Below are positions 7,668 through 15,225 of a stretch of 24,523 nucleotides of DNA, piece after piece. Each line of letters opens with the position of its first letter. The first letter of the stretch is position 1. Source of the stretch: Micavibrio sp. UBA1664 (GTDB lineage Bacteria; Pseudomonadota; Alphaproteobacteria; Micavibrionales; UBA1664); assembly GCA_002320485.1 (NCBI GenBank), contig DCKW01000002.1:1-24523 (forward strand). Reading direction: 5' to 3'. The position numbers and the translations under genes are program-made. Below the pieces are notes generated by a model. That model worked only from the letters and a program-made list of their open reading frames with translations, was not told the DNA's origin and did not search any database.

Positions 7668-8363
7668 TTATAAAATTTTAGGCGCGGGAGCCTTTCCACC
7701 CCGCACCAGATCCAATTGCATTTGTTTTAACAAATCGTCGTGAAACGACACACCGTTCGACAACGTCCGCGCCATTCCGCTTAAGAAACCGCACAGTTTT
7801 TTAAAATCACCAAACTCTTCCTGTGTTTTGAATGATAGTTCTTTTTCACATTTTGAAAACTCGCCTGCATTTTTTAATGCCCTTACACCACGATCAATCA
7901 TTGATAGAAGCGGCGCATCCCGATGCACTTCAAAATTTGCCTTCACTGCGTTCATTCTGCTTTCGAACAATCTGATACTGCTATCACGCATGTCATTTGC
8001 ATTTGGTGATGATACGGCAATCATCCCTGTACTATTACCCGTTACGTAGCCTGTTTTATCACTCCATATATATGATTGTCCGCCGGAGGATATTGAACGG
8101 ATAACATTCCCGCCCTGTTTACGGGCATTCATGTCCCATGCTTTAAAAGCAGGAGCATCCAGTATTTCCTTTGGAGATGACAAACCGTCAATAGAAACAG
8201 TCAAAGAATTTGCACGTTCATCGGCAAGGCGGACGTTACGCGCCACATTCCCACGCAGCATGGAGGCAAATTGTTGCCCATTCATATCGAGGGTATCAAA
8301 TTCAAAAACCACCTCGGTTTTTAAAGTCTGCTTGCCTCCAAATTGCGCTGTCACTACCGACAT
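7668..8363 (-). CDS. Hypothetical protein of 231 aa between sucC and sucD
   Basis: I do not recognise this protein. It has no signal peptide or membrane helix and looks like a soluble mixed alpha/beta protein. The first half is rich in Ser, Gly and Asn, with VVFEFDTLDMNG near 18-29 and GGQSYIWSDKTGYVTGNS near 94-111. The second half is helical, with two Cys (FSKCE and KKLCG) about 18 residues apart. The ATG is preceded by GGTGGTGG. The gene lies 27 nt after the DUF2059 gene and 18 nt before sucD, so it is very likely part of the suc transcript. The spacing and full-length open frame support a real gene; the function is unknown. Confidence 0.75.
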   Translation of the reverse strand: MSVVTAQFGGKQTLKTEVVFEFDTLDMNGQQFASMLRGNVARNVRLADERANSLTVSIDGLSSPKEILDAPAFKAWDMNARKQGGNVIRSISSGGQSYIWSDKTGYVTGNSTGMIAVSSPNANDMRDSSIRLFESRMNAVKANFEVHRDAPLLSMIDRGVRALKNAGEFSKCEKELSFKTQEEFGDFKKLCGFLSGMARTLSNGVSFHDDLLKQMQLDLVRGGKAPAPKIL

Positions 8364-8390
8364 TTGTTTTAAACCACCACCATTAAGATT

Positions 8391-8840
8391 TTACTGCAAC
8401 GAATTTTGCATTGTTTTGCCAATCGCCTTTTTGGTCTCGCTTTGCAAGACAGGCGCTAAATCCGCTAGATACCCGGGCATTTTAGTATAAATAGATTGCC
8501 CTATCGGACTGGAATAAAAATCCCGCATGGCAATAATTTCATCCATTGTAAAATGATAAGCCAGTAAACCCGTTGATTTTTCGCGTAAACTATTCATGTC
8601 GTACGCTGCCAAAACCCGATTTACCAATTCAGGATTTGCCTTAAAATTCGATTGAGTGAAAAATTCTTTTGCAAGCCCTTCCACCAGCATATTAACCGGA
8701 ACAGACTGTTCATATGAATTGGCCGCCTCCAGACGTTGCTGCATTTGCAGGTTCACATTTTTTCCGGATACCGCATTTTGAGCATAAGCGGGAAGTCCGA
8801 TGAAAGATAAAGCCATCAATGCAAGAAACGTCTGTTTCAT
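8391..8840 (-). CDS. DUF2059 family exported protein
   Basis: The 149 residues start with a signal peptide (MKQTFLALMALSFIGLPAYA, cleavage before Gln21). The rest is helical and carries the DUF2059 hallmark FTMDEIIAMRDFYSSPIGQS followed by a K-x-P segment (TKMPGYLADLAP). Proteins with this domain are exported and their biochemical role is unclear. The ATG at 8840 lies only three bases after the sucC stop, so translation is probably coupled to sucC. The 231-aa orphan follows after 27 nt. Its presence splits sucC from sucD. Confidence 0.83.
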   Translation of the reverse strand: MKQTFLALMALSFIGLPAYAQNAVSGKNVNLQMQQRLEAANSYEQSVPVNMLVEGLAKEFFTQSNFKANPELVNRVLAAYDMNSLREKSTGLLAYHFTMDEIIAMRDFYSSPIGQSIYTKMPGYLADLAPVLQSETKKAIGKTMQNSLQ

Positions 8841-8843
8841 AAT

Positions 8844-10049
8844 TTATGCCGCCTTCATTGCCTGTTTTGTCGCATCGACGATTTTTTGGGCCGCATCTGC
8901 AAGATTATCAGCAGCGATAATCGGCAGGCCGGAATTGTTCAGCAAATCCTTGCCTTTTTCAACATTCGTCCCTTCAAGACGCACGACCAAAGGCACATTC
9001 AGGGATACTTCCTTTGCCGCGGCAATCACACCATTGGCAATAACATCGCATTTCATGATTCCGCCGAAGATATTCACAAGCACACCCTTCACATTCGGGT
9101 CGGAGAGAATGATTTTAAATGCCGCCGTTACACGCTCGGTCGTCGCCCCGCCGCCGACATCCAGAAAGTTTGCAGGCTCGCCGCCATACAGTTTGATAAT
9201 ATCCATAGTTGCCATGGCAAGGCCCGCACCGTTTACCATACAGCCGATATTTCCATCCAGACGAACATAGTTCAATTCCCAGTCGGCGGCCTCTTTTTCC
9301 TGAGCGTCTTCTTCGCTCTCGTCACGCATGCCAAAGATTTCTTTTTGACGGAATAATGCGTTCGGATCGAAATTCATCTTCGCATCCAGTGCCATCACTT
9401 CATTTTTGTCCGTCACGATCATCGGGTTGATCTCTACAATCGAGGCATCCAGTTCAACGAAGCACTTATATAGTGCCATGAAAAATTTGACCGCCGATTT
9501 GAATGCATCGCCTTCCAAGCCCAATGAAAAGGCAAGATTACGGGCGTGAAATCCACTCATTCCTGTCGCAGGATCAATTGATACTTTCGTAATTTTTTCG
9601 GGTGAGTGTTCAGCCACTTCCTCAATATCCATACCGCCTTCAGTGGAAACCATAAAGGTTACACGGCTTGTCACGCGGTCAAGGACGACAGAGCAATAAT
9701 ATTCATGCGCAATATCAACCCCGTCTGTAACATAAAGGCGTTGAACCTCTTTCCCTTCGGGGCCAGTCTGTTTTGTTACCAAAACATTGTTCATCATTGC
9801 CTCGGCTGCGGCTGTTACATCCTCTTTCGTTTTACAAAGGCGTACGCCACCTTTGCCTTCGGGATTATTCGTGAAATGCCCCGCCCCGCGTCCGCCGGCA
9901 TGAATTTGCGCCTTAACGACATAAAGAGGTCCGGGCAGTTGATCGACCGCAGCCGTTGCCTCCGCAACACTCATTGCGGCAATACCTTTGGGAACTGCAA
10001 CACCAAATTTCTCTAATAATCCTTTGGCCTGATACTCATGAATATTCAT
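8844..10049 (-). CDS. sucC: Succinate-CoA ligase (ADP-forming) subunit beta
   Basis: This is the nucleotide- and succinate-binding subunit of succinyl-CoA synthetase; with SucD it converts succinyl-CoA to succinate. The 401 residues match the family. They begin MNIHEYQAKGLLEKFGV, followed by an ATP-grasp fold with IHAGGRGAGHF near 51-61, EINPMIVTD near 206-214, and the C-terminal ligase domain with GGGATTERV and VNIFGGIMKCDVIANG. The start is ATG with AAAGGTAA upstream. A well-spaced candidate promoter lies directly upstream, so the sucC-to-sucD transcript probably begins here and not at mdh. Confidence 0.98.
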   Translation of the reverse strand: MNIHEYQAKGLLEKFGVAVPKGIAAMSVAEATAAVDQLPGPLYVVKAQIHAGGRGAGHFTNNPEGKGGVRLCKTKEDVTAAAEAMMNNVLVTKQTGPEGKEVQRLYVTDGVDIAHEYYCSVVLDRVTSRVTFMVSTEGGMDIEEVAEHSPEKITKVSIDPATGMSGFHARNLAFSLGLEGDAFKSAVKFFMALYKCFVELDASIVEINPMIVTDKNEVMALDAKMNFDPNALFRQKEIFGMRDESEEDAQEKEAADWELNYVRLDGNIGCMVNGAGLAMATMDIIKLYGGEPANFLDVGGGATTERVTAAFKIILSDPNVKGVLVNIFGGIMKCDVIANGVIAAAKEVSLNVPLVVRLEGTNVEKGKDLLNNSGLPIIAADNLADAAQKIVDATKQAMKAA

Positions 10050-10083
10050 TTATTTACCTTTTTGTTTCAATCTTACGGGCATA

Positions 10084-10111
10084 ACAATAGCACTCTCGCG
10101 CTGCAACGCAA
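10084..10111 (-). promoter_or_regulatory. Candidate promoter of sucC
   Basis: On the minus strand, TTGCGT (10106-10111) and TATTGT (10084-10089) are separated by 16 nt, with the predicted start about 28 nt before the sucC ATG. The gap between sucC and the neighbouring HTH gene (10050-10146) has room for it. Assignment is by eye only. Confidence 0.4.
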
Positions 10112-10146
10112 GGGCATGAGAAAAACTCTTCCCCATTTTTACGATA

Positions 10147-11265
10147 TTAGGACGGTGTAAATCGTTTGGAAAAAGATAAGCGATCGCGCATACCATGCCT
10201 TTTATATTCAAAATGGCTTTGGTCGCCCTTCGGCTCCGCGATACCTTTTGTTTTCACTAAGACCGCCTGCCTGTTGTCGTAAGCAAGAATAAAGCATTTA
10301 TTAGAATGGTAGAAATCCGAAACAATTTCGCGAAAGGTTTCGTTTCGGGATATTGTGTTGCTGTGAAGGCTTTTATCGGATTCGAAACGGTTCGCCCGCC
10401 TAACCGCTTCATATGCGTCCATCAATTCCTCGAAATCTGATTGTTGGGGAGGCGGTACACGGCGCGGTCTTTTGATTTCATGCATAAGAAAGGCAACCGC
10501 GTCGTTTTTTTCTTGCGGTACGAAAAAATCGTCAAGCATCGCCTGTACTCTGGGCCAGTTTTTTTCACGATAAATCGCCGTTCCTTTCCTTTTCAATGTG
10601 GCAATCTTATCCGAATAACTCGCCTCATGCGTTTGAAACGCCTTTTTTTGAGCAGTCGTTGTTTTTTCAAGTTCGACAATTGCTTTTAATACATACCTAT
10701 TCAACCCACCCTGTTGATAGAAGACAGGATTACCGTCATTAACCAGCGCGGTTTCCAAAATCGGCAATAAGGCCACTCTTGTAAATCCCAGTTTTTCCTC
10801 GCAAGCCTCGGCTTTTTCTTTGAGGATGTCATAACTTAAACCCGGCAATGATACGCTTTCCAACACATCGTGGGTAAATTCGCGCGATTCCTCACTATCC
10901 TGTGGCCAGCAAGACGGATTATTGTGGGCATTGATTATGGCCGCCAGATAGTGATCGGGCATATCAATACTGTTTTGGACATGCAAATCGGTGGGGTGAA
11001 TATCTAGATACCAGCATATTCCCCATAGTTGATTGAAGGACGGTTTAATACCCTGCTCTATTGCATTATAGGTTTTTTGCGGAATATCAAGGACACCCGC
11101 CATTTCCTCCGGCATTACCCCTTTAAATTGTCGCCATAATCTAATTGAATTTTGCCCGCGGGCTATTCCTTGGCGCACATCTTCATACATAATTTTAGGA
11201 GCAGGAGCGATGCCGCTTCCATAGGTTGCCGAGATATTGTAATTGCGACTTATTTCCGATGCCAT
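10147..11265 (-). CDS. XRE-like HTH protein with C-terminal NRQ motif, paralog A
   Basis: This is a 372-residue protein of no named family that I recognise. Residues about 37-94 read as a lambda-repressor-type helix-turn-helix: GQNSIRLWRQF, then MAGVLDIPQKTYNAIEQG, ending in the YLDIHPTDL pattern typical after such domains. A helical middle region includes LVNDGNP (176-180), a charged helix near 195-225 and IYREKNW at 231-237. The C-terminus has ILAYDNRQAVL with NRQ at 331-333. The gene is one of three divergent paralogs (others at 12887-14032 and 14053-15225). The ATG is preceded by CAGGGAAAA, shared with the leader of the gene at 15836. A DNA-binding regulator role is inferred from the HTH; the role of the C-terminal two-thirds is unknown. 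Confidence 0.85.
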   Translation of the reverse strand: MASEISRNYNISATYGSGIAPAPKIMYEDVRQGIARGQNSIRLWRQFKGVMPEEMAGVLDIPQKTYNAIEQGIKPSFNQLWGICWYLDIHPTDLHVQNSIDMPDHYLAAIINAHNNPSCWPQDSEESREFTHDVLESVSLPGLSYDILKEKAEACEEKLGFTRVALLPILETALVNDGNPVFYQQGGLNRYVLKAIVELEKTTTAQKKAFQTHEASYSDKIATLKRKGTAIYREKNWPRVQAMLDDFFVPQEKNDAVAFLMHEIKRPRRVPPPQQSDFEELMDAYEAVRRANRFESDKSLHSNTISRNETFREIVSDFYHSNKCFILAYDNRQAVLVKTKGIAEPKGDQSHFEYKRHGMRDRLSFSKRFTPS

Positions 11266-11315
11266 GATTTTCCCTGATTTATTTTAATGTTATGAAAACA
11301 ACGGCATTTGCGCAA
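11266..11315 (-). promoter_or_regulatory. Promoter and conserved leader of paralog A
   Basis: On the minus strand there is a -35-like TTGCGC (11310-11315), a 17-nt spacer and a -10-like TAACAT (11287-11292). The element GTTTTCATAA (11290-11299) overlaps the -10, and an A-rich stretch then ends in CAGGGAAAA just before the ATG. The same series of elements, in the same order and almost the same spacing, precedes the gene at 15836, which supports a genuine shared promoter. Confidence 0.55.
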
Positions 11316-11352
11316 TAAAAATATTATTTATTTAAAACTTACGTTTTCATAA
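11290..11352. repeat. 10-bp perfect inverted repeat in the divergent promoter region
   Basis: TTATGAAAAC at 11290-11299 and its exact reverse complement GTTTTCATAA at 11343-11352 are 43 bp apart, between the divergent genes for paralog A and the transglycosylase-like protein. One arm covers the -10 of paralog A; the other faces the plus-strand gene. A near copy with one extra base (TTATGCAAAAC, 15866-15876) sits at the matching place upstream of the 204-aa gene. This looks like an operator for a regulator of this cluster. Confidence 0.55.
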
Positions 11353-11404
11353 TGAATTAGTTTAAATTTTATGTAATTATAACTTTTCTTATAAATTTGA
11401 CAGA

Positions 11405-11410
11405 TATAAT
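11405..11410 (+). promoter_or_regulatory. Perfect -10 box (TATAAT) of the transglycosylase-like gene
   Basis: TATAAT lies 9 bp before the ATG at 11420, with no good Shine-Dalgarno sequence between. Transcription from this box would start only about 1-3 nt before the ATG, giving an essentially leaderless mRNA. TTGACA at 11397-11402 is too close (2 bp) to act as its -35; a 17-bp spacer points to ACTTTT at 11382-11387, a poor match. Confidence 0.4.
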
Positions 11411-11419
11411 TACGGTACG

Positions 11420-12880
11420 ATGGCAACAAAAATTATAAAACATTCAAATAAAAATCGTAAAAAAAACACGATCACTCTTAAATTGGGAATGGCGGCAAAT
11501 GCTGCCATAATGGCTGCCAGTATTCATTCTATTGATGGGTTTGATGTAGCAAAAGATATTTTAACCGATCATTTTTCCCGTGCGGCCGCCCCGGATTCGC
11601 AAACAGCCTCATTAGCGCCGTTACCATTCCAACCACATTTTAAAACCGATGCTGAATTAGGCACAATGCCGCCTGCCTTAACCGCCACTATCAATGAAGA
11701 TAATTTAAAACAGTCCTTCTATTTTGATGATCACGGCAATCAACGTGGGTCATTTGAGTTTGCCTATGCCCGCTTAAAAGAAACCGCACCAGAAAAGCAT
11801 CAATGGGCCTATGATATTGCCGAACATGCGCGGGATGTTGGCGTTCACCCCCTACCATTAATGTTAATTATGACCAATGAAGTTGGTTTGAATGAAGATT
11901 ACACAATCGGCACAAAGGACGCGCAAGGACCGTTTCAGACACAGGCCCTATGGTTTATCGAGCATGTCCAAAAATACGCCAAAGAAACACCCTTTTATCA
12001 TAACCTTTCAAAAGACGATCCTAATCGCATAGCTTTAGATAGTATTTTAAACAATGAAGAATTGCTAGAAAAAGAACCAAGGAAAACAAAGGCAAAAAAC
12101 ATTGCAAGAATGTTTACGGAGCAAGATAAAACTACCAATCCTGTCGATTGGACGTTTTCCGAACTTCGTTTTAACAAGCAATTTATGGCGGAATTGATGG
12201 GTGTGAAATTGTCCCATGAATTTCCCGAGTATAAAATCGATAACCTGCCGCAAGATGCTGAAACCGCCTTAGACCATATTATTACTTCATTTGGAAAAAC
12301 ATACTCTGAACATCTGAAAGGACCGACAGGCAGCCAATATCTGTACGCACTTGCCGAAGCCGCGCCTGATTTAACGATTGCGATGCATGAGGATGTTCAG
12401 AAAGCCGCAGATCGCTTACAATCGGATAATGAGTGGGCATACCCATTCGTTGCAGCCTCTTGGCTTTCAAAAACAAACGAAAATAAAGGCCCTTTTCAAA
12501 ACGGTGCGGACACTCGTTTAGGAGATGTCCCCGAATTCTTTACCTCCTACGTCGAACGCCAGACAAATATGGTGTTGGAACCTCTGCGGCCTATTATTCA
12601 AGTGACTAGCCCGATCCGCGGGCAAACGTTCGATAATTATAAAGCCGCCATTTTACGTGGAAGTAAAACTCCTGACGTTCTTGATCTTCTCAATCAGGAT
12701 ACAACGCTGACCGCTTCTGCCAGACCGGTTGCAAGAGCCGAGAGTGTTACAAGAATGGCACAAATATTTACCTCTGAAGCGGCGGGTACACATCATCGTT
12801 CGGTAACAAGCGTTCGACATACAGAACGTCCCGAGAGAAAACCACAAACAAATATTATACAAGCCAGTTATAAAAAATAG
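11420..12880 (+). CDS. Putative transglycosylase-like (SLT-fold) protein
   Basis: The 486 residues begin with a basic N-terminus (Lys/Asn-rich, about 1-18) and a moderately hydrophobic stretch (about 20-38), possibly a membrane anchor or signal. Residues about 132-190 resemble a soluble-lytic-transglycosylase core: AEHARDVGVHPLPLMLIMTNE with a candidate catalytic Glu154, then DAQGPFQTQALWFIEHV, like the S/A-x-GPxQ...W segment of such enzymes. A later segment near 300-330 (HLKGPTGSQYLYALAEAAP) resembles the accessory region in alphaproteobacterial relatives. The C-terminus is basic and looks disordered. It would cleave peptidoglycan if active, which is inferred. It is the only plus-strand gene in the mdh-sucC block, divergent from paralog A and convergent with paralog B (6 bp between the stops). 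Confidence 0.6.
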   Translation: MATKIIKHSNKNRKKNTITLKLGMAANAAIMAASIHSIDGFDVAKDILTDHFSRAAAPDSQTASLAPLPFQPHFKTDAELGTMPPALTATINEDNLKQSFYFDDHGNQRGSFEFAYARLKETAPEKHQWAYDIAEHARDVGVHPLPLMLIMTNEVGLNEDYTIGTKDAQGPFQTQALWFIEHVQKYAKETPFYHNLSKDDPNRIALDSILNNEELLEKEPRKTKAKNIARMFTEQDKTTNPVDWTFSELRFNKQFMAELMGVKLSHEFPEYKIDNLPQDAETALDHIITSFGKTYSEHLKGPTGSQYLYALAEAAPDLTIAMHEDVQKAADRLQSDNEWAYPFVAASWLSKTNENKGPFQNGADTRLGDVPEFFTSYVERQTNMVLEPLRPIIQVTSPIRGQTFDNYKAAILRGSKTPDVLDLLNQDTTLTASARPVARAESVTRMAQIFTSEAAGTHHRSVTSVRHTERPERKPQTNIIQASYKK

Positions 12881-12886
12881 CTTTAT

Positions 12887-14032
12887 TTATTGAGGACGCA
12901 GCTGTCTAAGACTTATTTTGACTTGCATGTCCGCCATGGACTGATCGTCCAGTTTTAGATAATAAGGACTTTCAATGTTTCCTTCAGCTGTAGCCAATTC
13001 AGGATCATTCATGGCCAGAATGGCCTGCCTGTTATTATAATAGTTGAATGTATCCGCATGCTCGGCACGAAACGCCTGAAATGCCTTTAATGTCTGTACG
13101 GATGTATAAAATTCTACATCATAAATTTCTTTTTGGCGATCAATATGCTGGCGAATATTAAAACGATTCCAAAACGATCTTTTTGAGCCATGTTCCATTT
13201 CCTGCACTGGCAAAATATCTTCCAGAAAAAAACTTTTGGCAAAAGATTCGCCGCTTTCAAACATAGCATCACGTAAGAGGCAACGATGATCGTTCCATTC
13301 ATATCCGAAAAATTCGTAACCGCTATCATCAATTTTGTCATCAAGACGTAGAATTGCCTGTTTTGACCCCGTTAAACGACGATGCGCACCTTCTACACTG
13401 TCACATAGTCGTTGTTCGACCATATCGGCAACTTCGTCTGCACCAAATCCCCCTAATGCAGGGTTACCGTCATTATCCAATAATACTGTCAATAATTCAG
13501 TAATTGCCCGCCGATCCGGAGATGCGCCTATTTCGTTTTTATGCAGTAAATCCCGCATCCGATCCAGACTGAAATCAGGGTCTGCCTCATTAGCCAAGGC
13601 AACCTTAACATCTTGTTTTCGTTCTACTTCATATGAATATGGGGCGGTAAAGTTATAATAAACATCAATCAAATAATCGACCAGCACAGCAGGAGCGGGA
13701 TTGATATTAGGCACCATATTCACCGGATGATGAGAAAAGCTCTCGCAAAAATGCACAAGAACAGGATAAGGAATTTCACTAAAATTTTCCTCGATTTTGC
13801 GACATTGTTGAACCGAAATACCTAAAATCTCCGACACTTGCGTTTGATCGCATCCAAATTCCTCATACCAGACTGTAAACGGATTTTCACCTTCATAAAT
13901 ATAATTAAAGGGCGTGTCATCATGATGTTTTTCAGGTGTATGTTGAAGATCGAAAAATTCATGTCTCTGAGTTCTTTTCGAACACAAAGCATTAAATTGA
14001 TCCAAAGGTTTTAGAAGCTTCTTTCTTTCCAT
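12887..14032 (-). CDS. XRE-like HTH protein with C-terminal NRQ motif, paralog B
   Basis: This unrecognised protein has the same architecture as paralogs A and C. Using the ATG at 14032 it has 381 residues; a TTG at 14041 would add three more. Residues about 48-106 align with the HTH of A: GENPFTVWYEEFG, VSEILGISVQQCRKIEE, then HHPVNM. The middle has LLDNDGNPALGG (187-191 for NDGNP, shared with A). Near the C-terminus is YYNNRQAIL with NRQ at 334-336, followed by YYLKL. The conserved Gly and Trp at the start of the HTH are seven residues apart, as in A and C. The gene follows C by 20 nt without a clear ribosome-binding site, so it is probably the last gene of the 204-aa/C/B unit. DNA binding is inferred; the function is unknown. 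Confidence 0.83.
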   Translation of the reverse strand: MERKKLLKPLDQFNALCSKRTQRHEFFDLQHTPEKHHDDTPFNYIYEGENPFTVWYEEFGCDQTQVSEILGISVQQCRKIEENFSEIPYPVLVHFCESFSHHPVNMVPNINPAPAVLVDYLIDVYYNFTAPYSYEVERKQDVKVALANEADPDFSLDRMRDLLHKNEIGASPDRRAITELLTVLLDNDGNPALGGFGADEVADMVEQRLCDSVEGAHRRLTGSKQAILRLDDKIDDSGYEFFGYEWNDHRCLLRDAMFESGESFAKSFFLEDILPVQEMEHGSKRSFWNRFNIRQHIDRQKEIYDVEFYTSVQTLKAFQAFRAEHADTFNYYNNRQAILAMNDPELATAEGNIESPYYLKLDDQSMADMQVKISLRQLRPQ

Positions 14033-14052
14033 ATCGTTCAAAAATATATTAT

Positions 14053-15225
14053 TTATAGTGTAGGTATGCGTTTTAATCCTTTGATATATACAGGCCTTAA
14101 ATGCTTAAAATCAGGATGAGCCGTTACAATCTGCCTGTTAAAGAAAAACCCCAAAGTTGGAACCGTTCCTTTTGCAAATTTTTCAAAATTCTCAACCTGC
14201 ACATTTAATTTAGACATTCGGGACATGGCTTCAGTGTAACCGACATCGCTTTTAAATACGGATTCCATAATGTCCGCATGGCGCGTATGGGCTTTTTTCC
14301 AACTCCCGACAAAAACACCGTCATCAAAAAAGTCGTCTTTTCTTACGTGCGGCCAGTGATTCAAACCTATACTTGCCGGATTATCCCTGTAATATGCAAC
14401 AAGTTTCCGAGGCGACATAACTTTACTTAAGCGAATTAAAGATGAAGAAATATTAGGCCATGTCACATTTTCGTCATCGATTTCCCTATACAGTTTACTT
14501 CCGAAACGGCTGAAACGATCATATGTTTTTTTCCTTGTCGAATTGGCGGCTTCAAATTCCTCTTTCGCTGTGTCTTGTGCATCGTACAAAGACAGCAAAA
14601 AACCATCTTTGGTGGCTTCATATCCCTCAGCCAATTTTGTATGAGGACATCTGTCTTCCAGAAGAAGCATATCGATAAATGTGGCAATTTGACCGTAAGG
14701 ACCGCGTGGATCGTGAATATTCCCCCGCATTTCTTGCAATTTTTCAATAGAATGAAATGGAATGGCCTCATCCGTAAGCGCCATATGAGCTTCCTGCTTT
14801 AGGGCTTCGTCACGCGGATCAATATTATCATACGCAGTTAGCGAAGCCCGCAGAATATCCTCGGGCATTGGATTACCGTCTGCATGAATCATATGATAAG
14901 GCATCACACCGTAATGTTTTGACAATGCTAATGCCTCCTCTCCCGTTAATGGGATTGCGCCAGCCTCCAGCAATTCGTAATGTTTCAAATTGCATTGGAG
15001 CACCTGGGCCATATCGCTCTTGCGATCACCATATGCTTGGCGCCATGCCCTCAGTACAGGGGCGCCGTTAAATATGGCTTCCTGTGCACGAACGAAGAAA
15101 GAATTTTGTAAATCGGCAACAAAACGGTTATGCGAAGCTGTTTGCTCGCCCCGCTTATCTTCCAATAACGGAAAGGACGGCAGATTTTCCGGAGCGGCCA
15201 TTTGCGTGAAAACACGTTTTGTCAC
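14053..15225 (-). CDS. XRE-like HTH protein with C-terminal NRQ motif, paralog C
   Basis: The 390 residues form the most divergent of the three paralogs. Residues about 54-113 align with the HTH of A and B: GAPVLRAWRQAYG, MAQVLQCNLKHYELLEAG, then HYGVMPYHMI. A helical middle follows, with KLYREIDDENVTW (245-256) matching IYREKNW of A, and the C-terminal FFFNRQIVTAHP has NRQ at 363-365. The NDGNP motif of A and B is replaced by EDRCP. Translation starts at a GTG whose last two bases form part of the upstream stop (GTGA, 15222-15225), so it is translationally coupled to the 204-aa gene. It is probably a regulator or DNA-associated protein of the same cassette; the function is unknown. Confidence 0.85.
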   Translation of the reverse strand: MTKRVFTQMAAPENLPSFPLLEDKRGEQTASHNRFVADLQNSFFVRAQEAIFNGAPVLRAWRQAYGDRKSDMAQVLQCNLKHYELLEAGAIPLTGEEALALSKHYGVMPYHMIHADGNPMPEDILRASLTAYDNIDPRDEALKQEAHMALTDEAIPFHSIEKLQEMRGNIHDPRGPYGQIATFIDMLLLEDRCPHTKLAEGYEATKDGFLLSLYDAQDTAKEEFEAANSTRKKTYDRFSRFGSKLYREIDDENVTWPNISSSLIRLSKVMSPRKLVAYYRDNPASIGLNHWPHVRKDDFFDDGVFVGSWKKAHTRHADIMESVFKSDVGYTEAMSRMSKLNVQVENFEKFAKGTVPTLGFFFNRQIVTAHPDFKHLRPVYIKGLKRIPTL

